Part shown: positions 18,247 to 26,497 of the stretch, piece after piece
Numbering within the stretch: the first letter of the stretch is position 1
Layout: every line of letters begins with the position of its first letter
From: JBBDNT01 sp040877445
Lineage (GTDB): Bacteria; Planctomycetota; Planctomycetia; Planctomycetales; Planctomycetaceae
Assembly: GCA_040877445.1 (NCBI GenBank)
Contig: JBBDNT010000301.1
Span: 1 to 56,452, forward strand
DNA length: 56,452 nt
Reading direction: 5' to 3'
Translations under genes and position numbers: made by a program
Notes under the pieces: model-generated
Databases searched by the model: none
Told to the model about the DNA's origin: nothing
Seen by the model: the letters and a program-made list of their open reading frames with translations, nothing else

Positions 18247-19203
18247 CTACTTCGCGTACTCCGCGTGCAAGCGGTCGAGCGCGTCGCGGCCGACGCCGTC
18301 GTGCACCACGATTCGGTAACGCAACGTCAAGTCGTCGTCCTGCGGGATCGCCGCCGCTTCGCGCCCGGGCCACGCCGGGTTCTGCATGCTCTTCTGCGCT
18401 CGCAGCACCCAGGGCTGCGGATGCCCGGGATTCGACGGGTGCGATAGGATCGCCATCCCGCCGTTCTTCGTCGAGATATCGACCCACGGGCCGGCGTCGA
18501 CCGCGGTGAGTTGCGGGGCGATCGGGCCGCGCGGGCCAGCGAACTTCACGTCGACCGGCAGCTTGATCCGCGCGGAGAACCCGCCGTAGCCCTTGTCGTC
18601 TTCCGATCCGCCGATCCGCACGCCGGGCAACAGCGCCCGCAGGCGGATCTCGAAATCGATCGCCCGGTGATGTTCACCGCGTCGATGCGCGCGGACGATC
18701 GTGCGTTCCTCGACGATGGGGATGCGGCTTCCGTCCACGCCGGTGACGAGCGGCGACGTCCATTGGACGCGGGCTTCGAGCGCGAGCGCGTCGTCGTCTT
18801 GCGACTTCACCTCGATCGACCGGACTTCCGCGAGAAACCGCTGCGCCGCCCACGGATCGCCGACCCGCCGCTGGCCGATCCACAGTTGATGCCACGCCCA
18901 GTAGATGCCCCGCTGATGGAGATGGTCCGGCGGGAAGTCCTCGGTGAGTTCCTCCCCCGCGAGATCGTACAGCGGATGCACGTAATTCGCCCGCTCGTAA
19001 CGGCCCTCGGCCGACTTCGGTCGCCGCTGATAGAACAGCACCGGCCGGCCCTCTTCGGTGACGCGCACGCCGTCGTCGGTGCGCTCGAGGGCGAACGGAC
19101 CGGCGAATGACGCCGCGTTCTCGGCGGGCACGCCCACGGAGCCACCGAGAGCGCCGAGGATCATCGGGAAAGTGGCGATTGCGAAAGCGCATCGGCGATT
19201 CAT
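18247..19203 (-). CDS. Exported DUF6807 (PmoA) family protein
   Basis: The start is set at ATG 19203, which opens a signal peptide (NRRCAFAIATFPMILGALGG); the frame stays open about 100 codons upstream without family-like sequence. The 318-residue protein has the family's recurrent pieces: VLFYQRRPKSAEGRYERANY, VHPLYDLAGEELTEDFPPDH, HLHQRGIYWAWHQLWIG and AILSHPSNPGHPQPWVLR. Members are abundant in planctomycetes and annotated PmoA or DUF6807. Despite the label they are not part of methane monooxygenase. The HxHxRG motif suggests a carbohydrate-related or metal-binding fold, but the activity is unknown. It overlaps nothing and lies 130 nt downstream of the minus-strand lipoprotein hydrolase gene. 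Confidence 0.78.
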   Translation of the reverse strand: MNRRCAFAIATFPMILGALGGSVGVPAENAASFAGPFALERTDDGVRVTEEGRPVLFYQRRPKSAEGRYERANYVHPLYDLAGEELTEDFPPDHLHQRGIYWAWHQLWIGQRRVGDPWAAQRFLAEVRSIEVKSQDDDALALEARVQWTSPLVTGVDGSRIPIVEERTIVRAHRRGEHHRAIDFEIRLRALLPGVRIGGSEDDKGYGGFSARIKLPVDVKFAGPRGPIAPQLTAVDAGPWVDISTKNGGMAILSHPSNPGHPQPWVLRAQKSMQNPAWPGREAAAIPQDDDLTLRYRIVVHDGVGRDALDRLHAEYAK

Positions 19204-19333
19204 GCGATGGTTCCCGTGCGATCGACGGTGAATGTGTCCCCGATGACGATAACGAAACCAGGCGGGGAAAGCATCGGTGCGGCGTCGATCTTCGAACGAC
19301 CGGCCCGGGGCGATCGTGTGGAAATCGATCGCC

Positions 19334-20293
19334 TCACAGCCACTGCTCGAACCAGCCGCGTGTTTCCGTCGCGACGTCTCCATCGAAATCGAACCAGATC
19401 GAGACGTGCCCGGTGCGCGGCAACAGAACCAGCTTGGTTCGATCGGGGGCCGCTTCCTGAAGGCGGACGGCGTGGTACGGCGGAACGAGCCAGTCCTCCG
19501 TCCCATGGACGATCAGCACTTGCGCCCGCGATCGGCGAATCGCTTCGATCGACGACGAACGATCGGGGTCGAACTCGCCCGCAACGCCCGCCGCGGCGAT
19601 CGATTCGTCCATGAATCGGTCGGAAATCATTCGCTCGACCCCCGGCAGCATCGTCCGGCCGTAGTCGGGAACGACGTCGCGCATCGCGCTGAAGGGAGCG
19701 ACGGCGACCACGCAGTCGACGCGGGGGTCCAGTCCGGCGAACTGGATCGCCGTCGCCGCGCCGTAGGAGATGCCGTACACGCCGAGCCGTCCCGCAAGCA
19801 GATTCCGCCGTTCGAGATGATCGACCACCTGCACGAGGTCGCGCGATTCCTGCTGCCCGAACGTCAGCCGATCCCCCGTGGAACGGCCGTGCCCGCGGAG
19901 ATCGACGAGCACCGCCCGAAAGCCTTGCTCGGCCAGTCGGCGAGCGGTGCCGGTCATCCAGAAGCTCGAGTTTCCGATCCCGTGCAGCACGATGATGGTT
20001 CCCCGCGGGGCGTCGAATTCCGGCGGCTCGACGATCGCCACGGCGAGCGTGGCGTCGGGCGGACCGACGGGGACGCGGAGTTCCTGGTCGATCCCGATCG
20101 CTTGCCGCACCGCCGGCGGATAGCCCGGCTGCGCGCCGAACGGATGAAACGCGTTGGGCGCGGTGGTCATCGCCTTGCCGACGAATTTCGCGCAGCCGCC
20201 GCCGGCGACCATGAGCGCGACGGCAAGCGCGACCGGGACTGCGCCGGCGCGGCCGCGCGAGAAGGATGACTTGGGCGCTGCGGAGTGTGGCAT
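19334..20293 (-). CDS. Lipoprotein alpha/beta hydrolase
   Basis: A 319-residue protein whose N-terminus (AVPVALAVALMVAGGGC) is a lipoprotein signal with a Cys near residue 34. The fold is a serine alpha/beta hydrolase: IVLHGIGNSSFWM for the oxyanion strand, VLVDLRGHGRSTGDRLTFG, the nucleophile elbow GISYGAA, and an acid/His pair plausibly in VHGTEDWLVPP and TGHVSIWFDF. It belongs to the broad monoglyceride-lipase/BAAT-like group. The substrate cannot be named. It would be tethered to a membrane facing the periplasm. Its neighbours on the minus strand are the DUF6807 gene (downstream) and a small exported protein gene (upstream). Confidence 0.8.
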   Translation of the reverse strand: MPHSAAPKSSFSRGRAGAVPVALAVALMVAGGGCAKFVGKAMTTAPNAFHPFGAQPGYPPAVRQAIGIDQELRVPVGPPDATLAVAIVEPPEFDAPRGTIIVLHGIGNSSFWMTGTARRLAEQGFRAVLVDLRGHGRSTGDRLTFGQQESRDLVQVVDHLERRNLLAGRLGVYGISYGAATAIQFAGLDPRVDCVVAVAPFSAMRDVVPDYGRTMLPGVERMISDRFMDESIAAAGVAGEFDPDRSSSIEAIRRSRAQVLIVHGTEDWLVPPYHAVRLQEAAPDRTKLVLLPRTGHVSIWFDFDGDVATETRGWFEQWL

Positions 20294-20369
20294 GGCACCG
20301 ATATTCCGCGGGGAAGTGGTCCGCGTCTTACCTCGGGCCAGGCGTTCATGTCAAGACGTTTCGCGACGC

Positions 20370-20861
20370 TCACGGCTTCGCCGCCTCGATCCGCCCGAAC
20401 ATGTGCCCGCCGACTTCGCCGTGCTGCCAGGTTCCCGCGTAGCGGTCTTCATGGAAGAACACGCGGCAGGTGAAGGTTCCCAGGCCGGGGATCGCCAGGT
20501 CGGTCATCGAGATCATCGGCGTGTCGCCCGCCCACAGCACCTTGAGGGTGATTGGCACCGTGACGTCGGTCGTGCCGTACTTCACGCGGGAATTGAACAC
20601 CCAGTAATCGTCGCGGAGCTTCGACACCTTGGAAATCTCGTAGCGTTCCTCCTTGGCGTCCGCTTCCTTGCCATCGACGGTGAATCGGCCGACCAGCGCC
20701 GCGCCGGACAGCTTCTCGGCGAAGGCCTGCTCCTGCTTCGAGAGCGCGGGGGGCGGATCGACCTGCTCTTGTGCGGCGACCATCGCCGCGCCCATGCCGA
20801 ATGCCGCGCCGGCGCCGAAGACGACCATCGCCGCCATTTTCGCGAGAACTCGCTGCCGCAT
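20370..20861 (-). CDS. Small exported protein of unknown function
   Basis: ATG 20861 is chosen because GGAGGTG lies about 6 nt upstream, one of the clearest ribosome binding sites in the window, and because a signal peptide follows (AKMAAMVVFGAGAAFGMGAAMVAAQ). The mature part of about 135 residues is mostly beta: LVGRFTVDGKEADAKEERYEIS, DDYWVFNSRVKYGTTDVTVPI and GTFTCRVFFHEDRYAGTWQHG. It ends MFGRIE. I do not recognise a family with certainty. The tail resembles planctomycete proteins that report a small-molecule or extracellular-fold domain. It may share a transcript with the lipoprotein hydrolase downstream. Confidence 0.65.
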   Translation of the reverse strand: MRQRVLAKMAAMVVFGAGAAFGMGAAMVAAQEQVDPPPALSKQEQAFAEKLSGAALVGRFTVDGKEADAKEERYEISKVSKLRDDYWVFNSRVKYGTTDVTVPITLKVLWAGDTPMISMTDLAIPGLGTFTCRVFFHEDRYAGTWQHGEVGGHMFGRIEAAKP

Positions 20862-21152
20862 GGTTGCACCTCCGGTGTGGGCTGGGGATCGGTCGCGTCC
20901 CGCACGATGCGGATCGCGGTCGCGCGCCATGATAGCGGAAAGCTGCCGCCGCGTCCCTGAACCGCCCATATCCCAATCGTATCGGAAGAGCGCTCGGCGG
21001 TCACCATCGCCGACGGGCGGATTCGCGTTGCTTGTCCGCCCCCTTCGCACCGCCTAGAATGCCGGTCGTTCCCGTTCCGCTTTCTTCACGAGCGGGGCCG
21101 AATTCCCTCCTCACGTCCGCTCCCAGCCGGATCAGCCACGGAGACCCGTCGG

Positions 21153-21863
21153 ATGCAGCCGAGGCAGGAAATCTTCCCCCACGTCATCGAGATGAACTAT
21201 CAGGCGCGGCGGCGCCTGGGGTGCGGCGTGTACCTCGTGTTCGACGCCGACGAGTGGAGCCTGATCGACGTGGGCTACGAGGACACGGTCGCCGAGATCG
21301 TCGAGTTGATCCGCCAGATGGATTTTCCGCTGGCGCAGTGCAAGCACATCGTCATCTCGCACGCCGACGTCGATCACGTGCAGGGGCTGAAGAGGCTCAA
21401 GGAATTGCTGCCCGCCGCGGAGACGCTGGCCCACCCGGACGCGGCCCGGCTGCTCGGGGAAGGGGAGCGCATCATCACCTATGCCGAGATCGCCGCGCAG
21501 GGGGTCTCGCTCGATTTGCCGGTGACCCGGATCGACCGCACGATCAACGAAGGAGACAAGCTGCGCGTCGGCGGGCTCGAGTTGGAGGTCTGGCACACCC
21601 CCGGCCACGCGCGGGCGCAACTCGCCTTCCGCATGGGAGAATTGTTATTCTCCGGCGACAACATCTTCCGCGACGGCTGCGTGGGCAACATCGACGCGCA
21701 TCACGGGTCGGACATCCCCGCCTTCATCAAGTCGCTGGAACGCATCCGCGACAGCGGCGTGAAATGGCTGCTCCCCAGCCACGGCACCTGCGCCATCGAC
21801 TGGCCGCTGATGGACGAGTGGGAACAGGAACTCGTCCGCGGCTTCGATCCGGAGAAGACGTGA
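21153..21863 (+). CDS. MBL-fold metallo-hydrolase
   Basis: A 236-residue protein from ATG 21153. The metallo-beta-lactamase fold is shown by SLIDVGYED, HIVISHADVDHVQG at residues 65-78, WHTPGHARAQLAF, LFSGDNIFRDGCVG and PSHGTC near the C-terminus. The usual HxHxDH metal motif reads H70-A-D-V-D-H75, so the second His is Asp. The remaining ligands (HTPGH, SGDN, PSHG) are intact. Glyoxalase-II-like and quorum-lactonase-like enzymes share this core, and no specific substrate is evident. It ends just before a palindromic repeat pair and is convergent with the G3E GTPase gene. Confidence 0.85.
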   Translation: MQPRQEIFPHVIEMNYQARRRLGCGVYLVFDADEWSLIDVGYEDTVAEIVELIRQMDFPLAQCKHIVISHADVDHVQGLKRLKELLPAAETLAHPDAARLLGEGERIITYAEIAAQGVSLDLPVTRIDRTINEGDKLRVGGLELEVWHTPGHARAQLAFRMGELLFSGDNIFRDGCVGNIDAHHGSDIPAFIKSLERIRDSGVKWLLPSHGTCAIDWPLMDEWEQELVRGFDPEKT

Positions 21864-21889
21864 GCGTCGCCGCGAAGTTCACGAGGTAA

Positions 21890-22005
21890 GTAGGAGCCGA
21901 GGGGTTTATCCCCTCGGTGGGGATGCGGGGGCCGCAAAGGAAGGCTCACGTTTTCTCGTTGCGGTCGCCGCAGGACCACCGCGGGGATAAACCCCGCGGC
22001 TCGAC
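21890..22005. repeat. Family C inverted palindrome pair
   Basis: The left arm (21890-21920) reads GTAGGAGCCGAGGGG, TTTA and then the complement CCCCTCGG. The right arm (21976-22005) carries CCGCGGGGATAAACCCCGCGG, so the two are reverse complements with a few compensated changes. The pair sits between two convergent genes and could end both transcripts. Confidence 0.75.
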
Positions 22006-22018
22006 GAGAGATCGCGAA

Positions 22019-23128
22019 TCATCCCCCGGCGACGCCCATCCGGTGCGTCGGCACGGGGCGGCCGGGGCGGAAACCTCGCGTGCGGCGGAACTCCGCCCGG
22101 GCATCGCGCGCGGCGCACGCCGCGGCGACCGCTTCGAGCACGCGCGACTCCAATTCCCCCGGATCACACGCCACGCGGGCGTTGACGATCAGATCGAGCG
22201 CGTCGACCTCGCAATTCGAAGGGAGCGACAACTCCGGCTCGCTCGCGCTGCTGACGAGATTCGCCACGCCGAAGAAACCCTCCCACAGGCCGATGGCCTT
22301 GAGATGCGCCGTTTCCGCGCCGTCGGTCGCGAGCGCGGCGCGCAACCGGGCGATCACGTCGAGCAGCAGATCGTCGAGCGGAAACTTGCGCTCGGACGTC
22401 ACGCGGACGCTGCTGTTGAGCCAGCCGAGTTCCGCTTCTCCCTCGGCGTAGACGTCGTAGTCGATGTCGAGCACGCGGCGGCCGAAGTCGCCTTCCTGGT
22501 CGAGGAAAGCCGTCAGCGCGTCGAACCCCTGCCCCGTCTTCGCCGAGACGCGCAACACCGGCACGCCGGGGTGCTGCGCGGCGATGAGTCGTTCCAGGTC
22601 GTCCGCGTCTTCGGCCGGCAGTTCGTCGATGCGATTGATGAGAATCGCGTCGGCCTCTTCGAGTTGCTTCTTCAGGATGTACGCCGCCTTGGGCGAGAAC
22701 CCGCCGCCGGCTTCGTTTCGCAGGATCCGCCCGCCATGACTCGGCTTCAGAATCACCGCATAAGGGGCGATCGAGAACTCCGCCTCGAACAATTGCTTGA
22801 TCGGCTGAATGACCGTGGCGACGAGATCGGTGCAGCTTCCGACCGGCTCGGCGAGAATCACGTCCGGCTTCTCGCCGCTACCGAGTTTCTCGACCGTGTC
22901 CATCAATTCGTCGAAGTTGCAGCAGAAGCAGGCGCCGGCGACTTCGCCGACGTCGAAGCCTTGCGCGCGAAGGTTGTTGGTGTCGACGAGATCGGCCGCC
23001 TGGTCGTTGGTGACGATGCCGACCTTCAGGCCGCGCTGCATGTAATGCCGCGCGAGCCGTCCCAGCGTGGTCGTCTTCCCGGCGCCGAGAAACCCGCCGA
23101 TCATGATGTAGCGAATGCGATGGGGCAT
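22019..23128 (-). CDS. G3E-family (COG0523, CobW-like) P-loop GTPase
   Basis: A 369-residue protein starting at ATG 23128 with AAGG upstream. Walker A is GGFLGAGKT at residues 11-19, the family CxCC metal motif is C67-F-C-C70, Walker B-like VILAEP follows, and the base-recognition motif is NRID. These define the G3E group of metallochaperone GTPases that deliver or insert metals such as Zn, Ni or Co. The C-terminal third lacks an obvious His-rich stretch or a standard CobW C-terminal domain, so the client is unclear. A Rieske protein gene lies 12 nt upstream on the same strand, which suggests an operon and possibly a metalloprotein client. Confidence 0.85.
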   Translation of the reverse strand: MPHRIRYIMIGGFLGAGKTTTLGRLARHYMQRGLKVGIVTNDQAADLVDTNNLRAQGFDVGEVAGACFCCNFDELMDTVEKLGSGEKPDVILAEPVGSCTDLVATVIQPIKQLFEAEFSIAPYAVILKPSHGGRILRNEAGGGFSPKAAYILKKQLEEADAILINRIDELPAEDADDLERLIAAQHPGVPVLRVSAKTGQGFDALTAFLDQEGDFGRRVLDIDYDVYAEGEAELGWLNSSVRVTSERKFPLDDLLLDVIARLRAALATDGAETAHLKAIGLWEGFFGVANLVSSASEPELSLPSNCEVDALDLIVNARVACDPGELESRVLEAVAAACAARDARAEFRRTRGFRPGRPVPTHRMGVAGG

Positions 23129-23140
23129 CGTCGTCTGACC

Positions 23141-23524
23141 TTACGTTTCGTGGGGATGCGTAGCGTCCGACGCTTCGACTGAAGATACATCTTCGGTCGG
23201 CGGACTTCCTTCATTCTCGACCGCGACGCAGAGTTCCCCCGCGCGGTCGATCACCTGATAGCGACGGACGGTGCATTTCATCGAATGCGTGAGGCACCGC
23301 CCGTCGGCGAGGTCGAACCTCCATCCGTGCCACGGGCAAGTCAGCGTTCGGTCGCGAAAGTTCGCTTCCAGCGGTCCGCCGAAATGCGGGCAGACGGACG
23401 AATACGCGACCGGCGCGCCGTCCAGCCAGAGCAGCACGACCTCGTCCCGCAATTCGTCGATCCACTTCGTGACGGACCGGCGGCGCTGGAGTTCGGCACG
23501 CGTGCAGATGGGGACGGGGGGCAT
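23141..23524 (-). CDS. Rieske [2Fe-2S] ferredoxin-like protein
   Basis: A 127-residue soluble protein with the two Rieske cluster motifs: CPHFGGPL (C-x-H) and CPWHGWRF (C-x-x-H) about 17 residues later, with the usual GR.LTHS-type segment (DGRCLTHSMKCTVRRY) after them. It resembles the small Rieske ferredoxins and NirD-like proteins that pass electrons to oxygenases or reductases. The start ATG 23524 follows a CTCCCCC stretch with no strong ribosome site. It is 12 nt upstream of the G3E GTPase gene. No oxygenase or reductase partner is in the window. Confidence 0.88.
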   Translation of the reverse strand: MPPVPICTRAELQRRRSVTKWIDELRDEVVLLWLDGAPVAYSSVCPHFGGPLEANFRDRTLTCPWHGWRFDLADGRCLTHSMKCTVRRYQVIDRAGELCVAVENEGSPPTEDVSSVEASDATHPHET

Positions 23525-23566
23525 GGGGGAGGTCAGTGGTCAGTCGTCAGCGGTCAGTGGTCGGAG
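23523..23566. repeat. Short direct repeats (GTCAGTGGTCAGT type)
   Basis: Several imperfect copies of GTCAGTGGTCAGTCGTCAGC lie between the Rieske gene and the divergent membrane-protein gene. A related run, GTGGATAGTGGATAGTGGG, is at about 44358-44384. The origin is unclear; they look like tandem slippage tracts. Confidence 0.5.
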
Positions 23567-23684
23567 AGGCGCGAACCACGGTGCGCGCGATTCGCGTTCC
23601 TGATATGATGCTTCAGGATATGGCCAACGCCGCGCGGCGGTCAACGCGGCACTGCGGGCGACAACGATTCCCGGATCTCCCCAT

Positions 23685-25796
23685 ATGACCGACCGCGACC
23701 GGAATGCCGATGGCGAATCGGTCCGACCCAACTTCGCTTCCTCGCGACCATTGTGCGCTGCCCTTCCGGCCTTGGCGATCGGGACCGGGTTGACGTTCGC
23801 GTTCTGGCTCCCGTTGTGGTGCGGCGGCGGGTTCACCGGCGGCGACGTGTACTTTCACACGTTCCCCGAAAAGCTGTTTCTCGTCGACTGGTGGCGGCAG
23901 GGCGTCTTTCCCGTCTGGAACGACCGCTTCGGCAACGGCTTTCCCCTCGTCGCCGAGGGGATGACCGCTCCGTTCTACCCGACCAGTCTGTTGTTCTATG
24001 GCCTGCTCGATGCGAACTCGGCGTTCAACGCGAATCACCAACTGCACTACGCACTGTGCTTCGCGTTCACCTGGATGTTCGCGCGGAAGATGGGCCTGTC
24101 GCGCGGAGCCGCGGCGCTCGCGGGGCTGGTCTACACCTACGGCTGGTTTCCCGCGCGGCGAAGCTGGGAAGTCGCGATCATCGCGGGGGCCTATCTGCCG
24201 TTGTTCCTGTGGCTCGTCGAGAACTACCTCGAAACGCGCCGCGCGCGGTGGCTGGGATGGCTCGGTCTGGCGATCGGCGTGCAGATTCTCGCCGGCCAGT
24301 ACAACCAGGCGTTCATTTCGCACGTCGTCGTCGGGCTGTACGTGTTCGTGCGGATCGCGACGGCTGCTCCTCGATCGAGCGGATCCGGCGCACCGGATAC
24401 CGACGTCCGCGAACCGCCGCGACACCGTTGGTCTCCGCTGGCGACCGTCGCGGCGGCCGGCTTGCTGGGTTACGCGATCGCGGCGGTCACGGTCCTGCCG
24501 ACGTGGGAACTCAAGCAGCGCAGCCCGCGGGGGGTGGACGGCCGGTTCGACCCGCTGCAGGGCGTCATCCCGGTCGCGTATCTTCCGCAGGCGGCGCTCC
24601 CGTGGAAGTACTACACAATCGACGAGGAGGAGTACGTTCGCCGGTTCCGAAGCGGCAGCCGGATGGAGTCGCATCTGTACTTCGGGCTGATTCCGCTCGC
24701 GCTCGTCGCGTGGGGGACGTCGTCGTCGTCGCGGCGGCGGGCGATGCCGCCGGGATTGTGGACGGTGTGGTGCGTGGTCGGCGGCTTCACGCTGGCGTAT
24801 GCGGTGGGCTGGCTGCCGTTCGTGGCGCACTTGCCGGGATTCGATTTCTTTCGCGGACCGGCGCGGTACGGATACGGGACGACGTTCGCGGTCGCGATGC
24901 TGGCGGCGGCGATGCTCGATTCGCTTCTGCTCGCCCGCCGTGTCGTCGCGCGTTGGTCGATCGTCGCGTGCGTTCTGCTGGCGACCACCGCCGACTTGTG
25001 GTGGGTCGGCCGGCAGGTGGGGGAAAGCGAACTCACGTGGCGGCCGGCGATCGACTTCCGCGACGACAGCGAACTCGCGCGCGTCCTCGCGGAAGAAAAC
25101 GAGCGCGGGCCGGTCCGCGTGCTGACGGCGTTGACGGCGATTCCCGCGGAGAACGTCCCGAGTCTCTACCGCGTCGCGACGTATCCCCCGCGGCTCGCGC
25201 TGCCGCCGCTGGCGTACGCGGACGTCGGTTCGTTCCAGCAACGCGCGGGACTGGTGCGGCCGATGGAGGGAATCATGCGCGACGAACTCGAACGGTTGCA
25301 TCGCGTCGGCGTGACGCACGTGCTCAGCCCGCAGCGGCTCGATGAAGAAGCGTGGCGGGCGGAACTCGTGTGGCGCGGTCGCGACGAACTGCTCGTGCGC
25401 GAATGGCAGTCGGGCTTCAGCGGCCCGCTTCACCTTTACCGCCTGCGCAACGCCCCCGGCCGCGCGTGGTTCGCGGACGCGACTTCCGAAGGGACCGCGC
25501 GCGTCGTCTCGAGCGCGCCGCACGAGGCGGCGATCGAGGCGAACTCGCCCCGCGGCGGAACGCTCGTTCTCACCGACCTGGCGTGGCCCGGCTGGAGCGT
25601 GTCGGTCGATGGCGAACCGGCGGAGGCGATCGTCGTCGACGAGCTGTTCCGCGGAGTCGACCTGCCGCCGGGAAAGCACGTCGTGACGTGGTGGTTCCAA
25701 CCGACGAGTTTGTACTGGGGAGCCGCGATCAGTGTCGTGGCGATCGCGCTGGCATCGACGCTCGTGTGGCGCGGGGGCGCGAAACCGCAAGCGTGA
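23685..25796 (+). CDS. YfhO-like multispanning membrane protein
   Basis: A 703-residue protein from ATG 23685 with about ten hydrophobic segments between residues 25 and 440 and a soluble C-terminal 260 residues. Early landmarks (GGDVYFHTFPEKLFLVDWW, GVFPVWNDRFGNGFPLVAEG) fit the N-terminal region of YfhO/GT-C-type glycosyltransferase-like proteins, with acidic residues in the first loop. The C-terminal part contains LVLTDLAWPGWSVSVDGEPAE, a beta-sandwich segment seen at the end of YfhO-like proteins. Members are thought to transfer sugars from polyprenyl carriers outside the membrane. A donor or acceptor cannot be named. It is divergent from the Rieske gene. Confidence 0.72.
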   Translation: MTDRDRNADGESVRPNFASSRPLCAALPALAIGTGLTFAFWLPLWCGGGFTGGDVYFHTFPEKLFLVDWWRQGVFPVWNDRFGNGFPLVAEGMTAPFYPTSLLFYGLLDANSAFNANHQLHYALCFAFTWMFARKMGLSRGAAALAGLVYTYGWFPARRSWEVAIIAGAYLPLFLWLVENYLETRRARWLGWLGLAIGVQILAGQYNQAFISHVVVGLYVFVRIATAAPRSSGSGAPDTDVREPPRHRWSPLATVAAAGLLGYAIAAVTVLPTWELKQRSPRGVDGRFDPLQGVIPVAYLPQAALPWKYYTIDEEEYVRRFRSGSRMESHLYFGLIPLALVAWGTSSSSRRRAMPPGLWTVWCVVGGFTLAYAVGWLPFVAHLPGFDFFRGPARYGYGTTFAVAMLAAAMLDSLLLARRVVARWSIVACVLLATTADLWWVGRQVGESELTWRPAIDFRDDSELARVLAEENERGPVRVLTALTAIPAENVPSLYRVATYPPRLALPPLAYADVGSFQQRAGLVRPMEGIMRDELERLHRVGVTHVLSPQRLDEEAWRAELVWRGRDELLVREWQSGFSGPLHLYRLRNAPGRAWFADATSEGTARVVSSAPHEAAIEANSPRGGTLVLTDLAWPGWSVSVDGEPAEAIVVDELFRGVDLPPGKHVVTWWFQPTSLYWGAAISVVAIALASTLVWRGGAKPQA

Positions 25797-25826
25797 GGTG
25801 GGCGACGGGATCGGCCGAGCGCGCCG

Positions 25827-26456
25827 TCAACAGCCCATGACGATGGAGTTCTCGTAACCGGGGCGTGGTTTGACCGGTTCGATCGTGGCGTCGTCGATGG
25901 AGTAGAGCCACATCAGATAGCCGTCGTCATCGGTAACTGCCTCGATCCGAAATCGACCTTCGACGAGAATCGGATGGCCGGAGATGTATTTCGTGGTGAT
26001 CCCATCTCGCAGACGCACGCTGATGCTGAAATGCGAGATCTTGAAGGTGTTGCCGACGCGCCAATTGAATGACGGGCCTTGTGTCTCTCCGGTGAGCATG
26101 AAAACCTTGATGCCGCGTTCCTGGTAAGGCGGGAACATCCAGCCGCGAATCCGCACGCGTCGCCTGTCGAGTTCCAGCGCGCTGGCCGGCAGAAACGAGC
26201 GGTCGAAGGGTTGCCACTCGGTCGCGAGCAGGGCGAGGTCATCCACTTCGACGTCGACCGGCGATGGATCCGTCGGAACGGAACTCGACTGCACGTCGAT
26301 CATGTCGACGCCCGCCGGTTCGTGAGCGTCCGGCCGCCCTTCCGCGAGCCGCGGTAACGTGGCCGCAAGCGCGAGAGCGCATGCCGCGACGATCGTCATG
26401 CCGGTGCCGTGCATCGTCCAACTCCGCCGAAGCAAGCTGATGAATCGTTCTGCCAC
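25827..26456 (-). CDS. Exported DUF3299-like protein
   Basis: A 209-residue protein from GTG 26456; ATG 26414, which directly opens the signal peptide (MTIVAACALALAATLP), is an equally good start. The mature part runs LALLATEWQPFDRSF, RRVRIRGWMFPPYQERGIK, VFMLTGETQG, SISVRLRDGITTKYISGHPI and VEGRFRIEA, and ends YENSIVMGC. The pattern 'membrane/lipid exported domain with VRIRGYM-P' resembles DUF3299-type proteins that are frequent in planctomycetes. The function is unknown. It is convergent with the membrane-protein gene and lies 41 nt downstream of the holA stop on the same strand side. Confidence 0.6.
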   Translation of the reverse strand: MAERFISLLRRSWTMHGTGMTIVAACALALAATLPRLAEGRPDAHEPAGVDMIDVQSSSVPTDPSPVDVEVDDLALLATEWQPFDRSFLPASALELDRRRVRIRGWMFPPYQERGIKVFMLTGETQGPSFNWRVGNTFKISHFSISVRLRDGITTKYISGHPILVEGRFRIEAVTDDDGYLMWLYSIDDATIEPVKPRPGYENSIVMGC

Positions 26457-26497
26457 ACTGAATTACATCATGCGGCGGTGAAGGGGGCAAGAGGAAG

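Noticed and set aside
18247..19203. A methane monooxygenase subunit, from the family label PmoA
   Set aside because: The protein is a soluble exported DUF6807 member without the membrane helices or copper ligands of particulate methane monooxygenase.
23613..25790. A minus-strand open frame of about 725 codons
   Set aside because: It is antisense to the membrane-protein gene, very Arg-rich, and has no hydrophobic or domain structure.
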